Source of the DNA: Bolinopsis microptera
Lineage: Eukaryota; Ctenophora; Tentaculata; Lobata; Bolinopsidae
Assembly: GCF_026151205.1 (NCBI RefSeq)
Contig: NC_087083.1
Location: forward strand, 1,986,501 to 2,050,500
Length of the DNA stretch: 64,000 nt
Direction: 5' to 3'
Part shown: piece after piece, positions 57,101-64,000 of the stretch
How the letters are laid out: each line of letters opens with the position of its first letter
Position numbering within the stretch: position 1 is the stretch's first letter
Made by a program: the position numbers and the translations under genes
Notes under the pieces: model-generated
Seen by the model: only the letters and a program-made list of their open reading frames with translations
Database searches by the model: none
What the model was told of the DNA's origin: nothing

Positions 57101-60100
57101 TGAGTCATGAGAATACATTGGGAGAGTACATGTAGTATTCTGTAGTGAGCATGTGAAGTACAGTAGTGAGTACATTATAGATACAGAGTAGGTCAGTAGT
57201 AAGTACATGTGTAAGTACAGGAGTAGATAAAAGTAGTTGAGTACATTTAGAGTACATTAGAGAGTACATGTAGTTTGAGACTGTGGAGTTGTGTAGTAAT
57301 GTAGGGTAACATGTGAGGTACATGTTTGTAGAGTACATGTGGTAGAGTACTGTGTAGGTACTGTAGTAGAGCTGTAGTAGAGTACATGTAGTAGAGTACA
57401 TGTAGTAGAGTACATGTAGTAGAGTACATGTAGTAGAGTACATGTAGTAGAGTACATGTATTAGATTACATGTGGTAGAGTACATGTAGTAGAGTACATG
57501 TAGCAGAGTACATGTAGTAGAGTACATGTAGTAGAGTAAGCTATTTTTTTGATATCAGATTTCTCTACATTTTACTCGTAGGTACTGTAGAAAGAAACGA
57601 ATAGCAAGAGAAAAAAGGCATGTGCAACGGGTAGCAATCGGTTCTGAGTCGGAAAAAGAAGAGAAAGCGAGAAGAAAGTTGCAGGACATATTGAAGAGAA
57701 GGGAAGAAATCAAGAAGAAGATTTATCGAAAGAAAACCCAGAAAAGGGAGGATAGCTGTACGTTTATTTAAATTTAAATCGTTAACTCTGGTTTTATTGA
57801 TAAATATTTCGTCACAAAGCATAGCTCATGATTTAAATAGTCTAGGAAGGGTATACTGTTAATAGTTTGTAGAATGTAGAACTAATTTGAGTGTCCTTCA
57901 CAGCTTGTTAAATATTCTCGTCATGTTAATTGCTGTATAAATTATACCCTAATTGCATAAATATTTCCTAATTACAATCATAATTCATCACGTCACGTTC
58001 TCAGGTACTAGTATACAAGATTTGTTTGGAGGTAGCGGTGGCTTATCTCTAACTGGAATCAGTCGACCATCAGATAGTCAATCTCTCCCCAGTGCCTCCA
58101 GGTAAATGAGTTTTTTTGGAATGTTTTCTGAATCATAATGTTTCTCCAACGATTTGCTTTAACGCATTAGAGCAATGCAAGAGCGAGAAGCCATATGTTT
58201 CTCCCCCAGTTCACTTGCCACTTCACCTCCACATAGATAGTTCCGGCAACCCCCTTGGTCCTTCAGGGTTGCCCTACCCCAGAGGCAGGCAGAGTTGATA
58301 AATGGGTTAATTAACGGCATTTTTTCAGAGATTCAGTTCACATCTCGAGTACGATTATACCTGATAGTATGGACACGTTACCCATTAGCGAGAAAACCTT
58401 CGACGTTGATACCGCTGGTCAGAATATATTGTAATATTTTGTAAACTATTGTAAGATAATGTAAGATATTGTAAGATATTGTAAAATATTGTAAAATATT
58501 GTTAAATATTGTAAAATATTGTGAGATATTGTAAGATATTGTAAAATATTGTAAAATATTGTTAAATATTGTAAAATATTGTAAGATATTGTAAGATATT
58601 GTAAGATATTGTAAGATATTGTAAGATATTGTAAAATATTGTAAGATATTGTAAGATATTGTAAGATATTGTAAGATATTGTAAAATATTGTAAAATAAT
58701 GTAAGATATTGTAAAATATTGTAAAATATTGTTAAATATTGTGAGATATTGTTAAATATTGTAAGATATTGTTAAATATTGTAAGATATTGTAAGATATT
58801 GTAAGATATTGTAACACGTAATGATTAATACTCTCAGTCCGTAACGTAGTAGAGGACTCTCAGTACTCTGGAAAGAGTTCCTCTAACTTTCTCCCACCTG
58901 ACGAGGACGCTGTTTTTCTGGACACTCAGGGAATGTTACGTAGTGGTCTTGATATCAGGTAAATTGTACAACGCTACTAATTTGTTGCATTTGTTGAGGC
59001 TTCGTCTTTTGGTAATGAAACTAGCACAAATTGAGTCGGACAGGAGTCGCTGTCGGACAGGAGTCGCTGTCGGACAGGAGTTGCTGTCGGACAGGAGTTG
59101 CTGTCGGACAGGAGTTGCTGTCGGACAGGAGTCACTGTCGGACAGGAGTCGCTGTCGGACAGGAGTCGCTGTCGGACAGGAGTCGCTGTCGGACAGGAGT
59201 CGCTGTCGGACAGGAGTTGCTGTCGGACAGGAGTTGCTGTCGGACAGGAGTCGCTGTCGGACAGGAGTCGCTGTCGGACAGGAGTCGCTGTCGGACAGGA
59301 GTCGCTGTCGGACAGGAGTCGCTGTCGGACAGGAGTTGCTGTCGGACAGGAGTCGCTGTCGGACAGGAGTTGCTGTCGGACAGGAGTCGCTGTCGGACAG
59401 GAGTTGCTGTCGGACAGGAGTCGCTGTCGGACAGGAGTCGCTGTCGGACAGGAGTTGCTGTCGGACAGGAGTTGCTGTCGGACAGGAGTCGCTGTCGGAC
59501 AGGAGTCGCTGTCGGACAGGAGTCGCTGTCGGACAGGAGTTGCTGTCGGACAGGAGTCGCTGTCGGACAGGAGTTGCTGTCGGACAGGAGTTGCTGTCGG
59601 ACAGGAGTCGCTGTCGGACAGGAGTCGCTGTCGGACAGGAGTCGCTGTCGGACAGGAGTCGCTGTCGGACAGGAGTTGCTGTCGGACAGGAGTCGCTGTT
59701 GGACAAGAGTTGCTGTCGGACAGGAGTCGCTGTCGGACAGGAGTCGCCGTCGGACAGTAGTTATCACCCTGAATATATCACACGTTGACACGGTGTATAA
59801 CTACAACCTTTGCCCCTCAGTGGTGAAGGAGGAATAGACGCTCTCGCTGGAGACGGTTCCCTGCTCGACAATTCCATGGACCTGCTAAATCTCTGTTCAG
59901 GACGCTTTGGGTCGTCAGCTGCGGATAGTGGAGGTTTTGGGGGCACGGCCCCCGATAGTGGAGGTTTTGGGGGCACGGCCCCCGATAGTGGAGGTTCGGG
60001 GGGCAGGGTTACAGTTCAGGACATCAGTTTTAACCTGGCTACTTCTCCCAGCCTAGTTGGTTGGTCATTATTTAGAAGTTATCATTTTGTAGCTCACTGG

Positions 60101-63100
60101 GGATTGCTTCCATTCAAACTACTTAACTAGAATTGTAAGTTTCTTCTAATTCTCCCTCTTTTTAATCTGCTTTTGAGACCATTAACCACATTTCCAAACT
60201 TGCACGCATATCTCCGCAGGATCTGGACTATCCCAAACACCAAACCATTCTAGAACACCCTCCTATAAAAACCGGACACCACTTCCAAACGGTGACCCGG
60301 ACCAAACTACACTTTTTAAGGGCGGCACGGATCAGACACCCCTGAGAAAGGGGCTGTCTCAGACACCTCTGACCAGGTTTGGTAACCTTGCAGGGTTACT
60401 GAGTCAAGAGAGTGATGAAGAGGAGGAACATGTCTCTAGTAAAGCCAAAGGTATGTTAGTTCCTTGATGAGATGGTTATTTCGTCACGTGATTCATTATC
60501 ATTTGTATTGATCTGGTTACTGGCGGGGAGGTATTGTTATACCTCATATTTGTTTTGACGACGACGTTTGGGTTTCAATGGGTTATTACTGGAAGCTGAT
60601 TGTTTATTCGCTGTCACCGGTCACTACCACATGTATATATCATGTGATGGATCATGGATTAAACAGGATTAAACAGGATTAAACATGAAATTACCAGAGA
60701 GAACACTAACGGACTCGTCTTGGCTATACAAGGATGAATAAATAAATCAATAAATAAAATTATTAAAACTGAATCATTTAAAAATTATTAAAATTTAACC
60801 GTTTACAATTTCACGAAAATAAAAGAAGATCGTCTATAATAATTTAAGGTAATACAGTAAATAAAGTTCGAGTACGAGGATTAGGACTTATTTTTAGGAT
60901 TTCGAAGGTTTGAAGAGTCTGTTAGGTATTTCCCGAATTCTTTTGTGTGACAAGAGTTCATTATGGTCCTATACTCTTTTAGCATTACAAGGCTTGCCGA
61001 ATCCTGTGAAGTAGGCGTCCTTGGAGGGTTCTGAGCCTTTGGGTGTTGCAAGGTTGTCAGAGTGCCGATCACACGTAGAGTTGTTAAGTTTATTCTCCTT
61101 CGGTGAGTGGACTGTTATTTCTGGGATCTGAGTTGTCATTGTGGTATAGGTGACTCAGATGGGGACAGGTCGTGATTGTTGTTCGTCATAGGCGTGCCTA
61201 AGCCTTGACTGGGGCAAACTCTGTTGTCCTCATTGATGGTGCCGTTAGGGTTTGGACCCACAATCCAGTTTCTTGCGTATGATCCAATTATCCCAAAAAA
61301 GGATGTTTCGGACATCATGCTGGCGTTAGGCTTGTCAGTAACAGCTTGAGTTGCGTTTAGCTCATCGTTACCCTTGATTTCAATCCTACAGGGAAGACTG
61401 GCCCGCTTCTTTTGTTTGGCTGTCTTACGATCTAACGTTGACTCTTTGCTGTCAAGTTCACAGCGGCTAGGGATTTTGTTCCTGGATCTGGATGGGTCCT
61501 CATCGTCCTCTTCATCGTCACCATTGCTGTTGGATATCCTGTAGGGATGGTGACGGTTTGCTAGAGGTTTCCTCCCATGTATCTTGGACCTTTGAGAGCC
61601 GGTTGAACTGGTCGAATCAGATGACCGCTGTCTCCCAGCACCACCCGAGGTCTCTTCACCGTCTTGTGGGTGACAAGTGTTGGCAAGTGGTGAGGGAGGC
61701 ATGTGCTGCCGGGTACGAACTCTGCTCTCATCCAATGTATAGATATGTGATGTACGTGTATATACATTGTCGAGTGAGCGGTGCTCGGGAAGGCTGCACA
61801 TGCCGGAAGTGAGCAGTGAGAGGTCATCGCGAACTGATATTACGTATCTGCACTGGTTTACACTGACAGTTGAACTTGAAGTGCAGATAGCGCGATTAGT
61901 TAGCATATCACGTGACGTGCTGGTATCGGTGTTGGTTTGCATGTCACGTGACATACTGGTTGTATCGCGCTCAGAAGTTGGGTTCAAGTTTCTGATGATG
62001 GGGAGATAGCGTGCCGCTGTACCGACAGGCAGCACATTTCTCACATGGCATGTATATCCAATATTATACATAGTGTGTAATGTATATAATAAGGCTGCTG
62101 CTGCTGAGCAGCATCTGCTCTCCCGGAAGTAGCGGTTAATTTAGCAGGGTAAGTATTGCTAAATTCCCCACATGTTGAGAGGTGGTTAGCACAGGCTACC
62201 ATCTCGGAGCACAGGGTGCGAGAGGTCAGCTGTTCTGTGATGGATCGTGTGATGCTACATTTGTGTGCCTTGAGCTGATCACATGTTCAGATCACATCGT
62301 AGGTTAATTTTCATTTTTCTGGATCATCCACTTCAAATTTAACACGTGACACACCACAGGAAAGAAACGTCGAGCACTGTATTCTGACTTACTTGACAAT
62401 GAAGCTGAAAAGAGTGGTTCAGATCACAGTGATGATGAAAACGAAGGTACCATTTTAAAGTATATTTGTCTATCTAAAATAGATACGTTTGCTTGCCGTG
62501 TCTATTATAGGGGTTATATTACATAATCAGCTGAGGGGGGGGGGGGGGGGTTTCGAAATGATTATGCTAGTGTAATTTTGACACAATGGTATGTGTAAAT
62601 CTGATTACGGAGGGGGGGGGGGGTAAAAATGTTTCAAAAAGTGATTACGTAATATGTGAACGACCATTATATATTTTATATGAACAACAAACTTTCCTTC
62701 AGAGGACCATGATGAGTATGACAAGAGTATGATGGCGAAGGACTCGGAACTGCCCTCGGACGAGGAAGAATTAGCCGCCCAGCTGAAACTAGCCTACCAT
62801 GACCAGCAGGCGTTAGATGAGAAGGATCAGATTAAACGGCTCAAGGAGAGATTCATTCAGGTTGTGGTCTTATTCCAACTTCAAATTGTGTTTAGATGGT
62901 CATTGCTCGTGCCAGTTGTAGTTTTTATTTCATTAATTGTGCCGGGTTGTTTCAATGGATGGTTACCGTAATGGGTGCCACATGCTTAGCATGAAATATT
63001 TACTATACTTACTTGCACTAGTGTAGGTCTGTAGAAGCATTAGTATCGGGCGTTGCCTGCTACAGGCTATCCCGAAACTAGAAGCTTGCTTTAATAATAA

Positions 63101-64000
63101 TAATTATGCCGGGTATGTTGAGTGAACACCCTCGATCTTATGTCAGAGAGGCACGGAGATAATTTATTTATGTTGCAGGAGGAGCAAGGATTTTTTAGGA
63201 CTCGTAAATTCCACGGCGAAGATTCCAACATGGATTTATTTTCAACAAACCTTGGACTCGACTTCGAGGACGATAATGGTACTTAAACTTAAAGCCAGTT
63301 TTTTCATTCTTAACATTCTTACAAAGTTGATTTTATGTGCCACAAATCATGGGACCCAGATTATTATGGTTTATTTTACATGATATTTTAGTGGAGACGA
63401 GTGCTGAAACATATAAGGAGGCTATGGAAAAGCGAACTGAACGGTTAAAAAGGGAGCAGTTTGTTAAAGAAAAGCGCATAAAAGAGGTAACTATCGCCAT
63501 AATTTCTCACTTGCCTCCAGCTTTATCTACCAATCACAATACTCATTTTTCCCAGCTTCAACAAAATTTATCAGTTTCCTCAGCTTTACCCACAATTCTC
63601 AGTTTTCCACCAGCGTCACCCACATTTCTCCCTAATTCACCCACATAATTTCCTGACCAGGCAAGCAAAATGAACAGGGTTGATGAGGACAGTCAAGCGT
63701 TTCTAGACACCCTCCAAGACATCACCGACTCAAATTCCAGATCTGCGTTCTCCTCGAGTCAGGTGTGCGAAAACATGATTAACTAGAACACAACAAATCA
63801 AATCATATTTATATTAGAAACTTCCAACACATTATTAGAAACTTTCAACACACAAATATCACTAATTAAATGTATTATGACACCAACTTGTCCCCTTCAG
63901 CAATGCGGTAGTTTCCTCAAGCACACAACCGGGACTCTGTCCAGACTATCCAGCGTTACCTCGTCCTCCCTGAATTCTGATAAAACCAGCAACCGGGCGT
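44404..64000 (+). CDS. CLSPN: Claspin, checkpoint mediator (3' end beyond window)
   Basis: Claspin links ATR to CHK1 at stalled forks. Readable exons: 44404-44463, 45045-45548, 45902-46058, 46207-46311, 50826-51015, about 57589-57757, 58005-58101, 58329-58417, 58838-58958, 59821-60059, 60220-60450, 62360-62446, 62703-62860, 63179-63278, 63392-63486, 63661-63762, 63901 onward. All flanking sites are GT-AG and phases agree. Diagnostic parts are acidic/SD-rich stretches with a KKKKKKKLKKSRKK block, MMR|ESEISLPRHEP across the long intron, MDLLNLCSGRF (as vertebrate LCSG-F), FFRTRKF near the C-terminus, and GSFLKHTTGTLSRLSS at the edge. Exons between 51015 and 57589 fall in corrupt sequence; a possible one is at about 54768-54900. 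Another GT-AG segment, 44586-44650, does not keep phase and is left out. Confidence 0.85.
46364..46596 (+). other. Possible alternative 3'-terminal claspin exon
   Basis: A strong acceptor (TTTTTCTTTCAG) lies 52 bp after the donor at 46311. Splicing to 46364 keeps frame for 77 codons to a TGA (46594-46596). The encoded peptide resembles nothing I recognise, so this may be chance or a mobile-element remnant rather than a real short isoform. Confidence 0.3.
46785..48159 (+). pseudogene. Rhodopsin-like receptor gene nested in a claspin intron, broken
   Basis: The frame from ATG 46785 encodes TM1 (NITLSLLIIILNSLVIAYY) and TM2 (FVCIACCDISAAVGNIVVG). TM3 continues in the +1 frame (RVVGLLGYAASIFFNTLLAV, then SRTVFICNPF in DRY-like position), so a frameshift lies near 47000-47070. 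An in-frame TGA follows at 47197. The frame then stays open to 48159 through four further hydrophobic segments to TM7, where the NPxxY-like NSLLSPVIIVS is repeated 11 times before RNARIKHDLLSKVR. No intron is seen. The order of hydrophobic segments fits a class A GPCR, though eight segments are visible between 46850 and 47760. With a frameshift, a stop and the TM7 expansion it is most likely a pseudogene. Assembly error could explain the first two. Confidence 0.65.
47731..48093 (+). repeat. 33-bp in-frame minisatellite, 11 copies, coding TM7
   Basis: Exactly 363 bp, or 11 units, each encoding NSLLSPVIIVS. The copies are essentially identical and differ only at the last codon (TCT). The unit equals the TM7 core, so the array arose from the gene's own exon. 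Confidence 0.95.
48443..48534. repeat. ACATGCCAGAA/ACATGCCAC array
   Basis: About four 20-bp units of ACATGCCAGAAACATGCCAC, just outside the P-like transposon. Confidence 0.85.
48563..50630 (+). mobile_element. 2,068-bp P-element-like DNA transposon with 8-bp TSD
   Basis: Inverted ends GGGGGTAATGCAACGACC and GGGGGTGATGCAACGACC (one mismatch) are flanked by the perfect 8-bp duplication TGTTAGAT at 48555-48562 and 50631-50638. Both ends also carry a copy of CAGTATT-GA-ATTTT----AAACTGACATTG and runs of the 10-mer ATTAATGGTC (48618-48692, 50563-50617). One ORF lies inside. Eight-bp TSDs are typical of P and hAT elements. The ORF favours P-like. The intact TSD and near-identical TIRs suggest a recent insertion. 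Confidence 0.9.
48782..50347 (+). CDS. Transposase-like protein, probable C-terminal exon of a P-like element
   Basis: The frame is open from 48782, right after a CTTAG that could be a splice acceptor; the first Met is at 48881 (488 codons). Stretches include MQDICHELKKLVNCLHYL, a helical central part, FLSSDQNEQLFARIRVGR, HSGRRTQIDSTRVPEAMGRY, and acidic clusters (DDESDHESEDNFSDYEDEEL) before a basic C-terminal domain. The SDQNEQLFARIR block resembles the glutamine/Phe-rich Q-D-x-LE-x-LF-x-IR block of P/THAP9 transposase C-termini. No THAP finger and no obvious DDE triad are visible, so the copy is probably internally shortened or its N-terminal exons are lost. hAT or KDZ origin is not excluded. 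Confidence 0.55.
   Translation, partial: VNTDEWIKTASQSELSKWEYPPVFYFNKTGDFPMQDICHELKKLVNCLHYLSTRFIIMADSDSIEDTKFTLNWGMILKLATESEEFRDSVSLTTLQHSDRQNPQCAAELTAKWDVLKQAGFLSLSAYLKAGFLLLAAFYDKSLTVSERAENAWTVFTFFTLWGEHSKKLNTSENFITRESFKDLISAANGLVLYFVDLICNHPKAPVVPWFLSSDQNEQLFARIRVGRHSGRRTQIDSTRVPEAMGRYNRLLEVENTLDVECGTSVHKTAHTRGKTLFRSEWSKHPEKKIAVDFGGSVKMSNLIIQSLKRGSKIGEELFVSSSSYGSSYLSGDNGNVISERRRSLQFPLSYGSEQQSDDESDHESEDNFSDYEDEELVDSSTKVVTKYCNQSKTNFGAKSRRKRFFGLALDTSIGLYRPVCKGLAEPELCNAQEVQVGGTITGILITGKDEKRRRTVVQGKVLSISVKTSKASQRKGNARSGERRPAVAICIEHDMSSQCWVKTQDGSIISLDWENVVVMV
51103..55560. other. Corrupted, low-accuracy sequence inside claspin
   Basis: A 41-bp G run opens a 4.4 kb stretch in which nearly every base sits in a homopolymer block (AAAA, TTTT, CCCC, GGGG). 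Coding signals vanish and short exon-like remnants are only partly readable, for example AKLRLLAKGPKPEFV near 54860. This pattern is typical of uncorrected long-read consensus, not biology. Open frames here should not be annotated. Confidence 0.85.
55600..57540. repeat. 14-bp array (GTAGTAGAGTACAT)n, heavily error-laden
   Basis: At 57370-57535 clean copies of a 14-bp unit AGTACATGTAGTAG are seen. To the left the same words are scrambled by small indels, grading into noise. It is one minisatellite in a claspin intron of which most is poorly sequenced. Confidence 0.85.
58431..58812. repeat. 10-bp array (ATATTGTAAG)n in claspin intron
   Basis: About 38 copies of a 10-bp unit with A/G/T variation at one position. 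Confidence 0.95.
59035..59757. repeat. 17-bp array (GTCGGACAGGAGTCGCT)n in claspin intron
   Basis: About 42 copies alternate GAGTCGCTG and GAGTTGCTG variants. The unit contains no stop in any frame on either strand, so frames of over 200 codons appear in several frames; none is a gene. Confidence 0.95.
59930..60000 (+). repeat. CLSPN: 30-bp coding repeat in claspin exon
   Basis: Two full units and one partial unit of GATAGTGGAGGTTTTGGGGG plus CACGGCCCCC encode DSGGFGGTAP in frame, just after the conserved LCSGRF motif. Confidence 0.85.
61136..62071 (-). CDS. Hypothetical antisense ORF, 311 aa, in a claspin intron
   Basis: An uninterrupted minus-strand frame of 311 codons lies in the 1.9 kb intron 60451-62359. 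Its composition is not repeat-driven. It is polar, with an acidic cluster (NGDDEEDDEDPSRSRNK), a basic stretch (KTAKQKKRASLPCRIEIK), and Ser/Thr-rich parts. It has no signal peptide or membrane segment and no domain I recognise. It could be an exon encoding a disordered cytoplasmic tail. A coding-like frame (TQIPEITVHSPKENKLN) begins at the stop in the next frame and runs 55 codons further, hinting at a frameshift. No promoter or splice evidence was found. Confidence 0.4.
   Translation of the reverse strand: MYNIGYTCHVRNVLPVGTAARYLPIIRNLNPTSERDTTSMSRDMQTNTDTSTSRDMLTNRAICTSSSTVSVNQCRYVISVRDDLSLLTSGMCSLPEHRSLDNVYTRTSHIYTLDESRVRTRQHMPPSPLANTCHPQDGEETSGGAGRQRSSDSTSSTGSQRSKIHGRKPLANRHHPYRISNSNGDDEEDDEDPSRSRNKIPSRCELDSKESTLDRKTAKQKKRASLPCRIEIKGNDELNATQAVTDKPNASMMSETSFFGIIGSYARNWIVGPNPNGTINEDNRVCPSQGLGTPMTNNNHDLSPSESPIPQ
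62510..62666. mobile_element. Short MITE related to the 26 kb copy
   Basis: The left end TAGGGGTTATATTACATAAT and right end GATTACGTAATATGTGAACG mirror the ends of 26071-26563. G-rich runs lie just inside, including AATCAGCTGAGGGGG as in the larger copy. The left end is degraded. Confidence 0.65.

Noticed and set aside
55607-57527. ORFs rich in MYSTTCT or LLHVLYY
   Set aside because: Error-laden 14-bp tandem repeat.
58936-59837. Several 200-280-codon ORFs on both strands
   Set aside because: All are read-through of the stop-free 17-bp satellite in a claspin intron.

Overview
This window is nuclear DNA from an animal. It is AT-rich, with small exons flanked by GT-AG introns, and it carries metazoan genes plus a heavy load of nested transposable elements and minisatellites. 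The LINE types (an SGNH/esterase ORF1 and CR1/L2-like ORF2s), a P-element-like transposon and the low GC content would fit a cnidarian or another early-branching invertebrate. That placement is inference. There is no prokaryotic gene organisation, no rRNA and no intact tRNA gene.

Layout. At 230-1766 (minus) are the first two coding exons of a NAK-family kinase (AAK1/BMP2K type), whose remainder lies off the left edge. From 1.8 to 11.2 kb there is repeat-rich intergenic DNA: a transposon C-terminal fragment, a MITE, a tRNA-derived SINE-like piece, a GC-hairpin inverted repeat, and a 3.1 kb composite whose 0.2 kb inverted repeats enclose one LINE apparently inserted in another. A 21-exon gene at 11226-20716 (plus) encodes a 774-residue protein with two EF-hand pairs; many of its introns carry a private minisatellite. 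From 20.7 to 41.8 kb is a transposon graveyard: a 2.9 kb fold-back element with a 9-bp target-site duplication (TSD), a 493-bp MITE with TA TSDs, the 3' end of a restriction-like-endonuclease LINE with a repeated hairpin 3' UTR, a decayed CR1/L2-like LINE interrupted by a 2,988-bp long-inverted-repeat element with a 6-bp TSD, a 3.7 kb element with 7-bp TSDs holding a 1.8 kb polypyrimidine tract, and an SGNH-type LINE remnant.

Three conserved housekeeping genes follow on the plus strand: a FAM210/DUF1279 mitochondrial protein (42001-42709), the tRNA-splicing endonuclease subunit TSEN34 (43239-44080, with an apparent one-base frameshift), and claspin, CLSPN (44404 to beyond 64000). Claspin's fifth intron, as modelled here, holds a broken seven-transmembrane receptor-like gene whose TM7 motif is amplified exactly 11 times, and a 2,068-bp P-like DNA transposon with clear inverted repeats and an 8-bp TSD. 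Another claspin intron holds an antisense 311-codon ORF.

Quality. About 51.1-55.5 kb, and to a lesser degree 55.6-57.4 kb, reads as uncorrected long-read sequence: homopolymer blocks, smeared repeats, and expected claspin exons missing. Gene models through this stretch are unreliable, and nearby single-base frameshifts may be assembly errors.

The genes do not form a pathway. AAK1 acts in clathrin endocytosis, TSEN34 in tRNA splicing, claspin in the ATR-CHK1 replication checkpoint, and FAM210 in mitochondria. The most notable content is the set of structurally complete non-autonomous elements, several identified here by exact TSDs.
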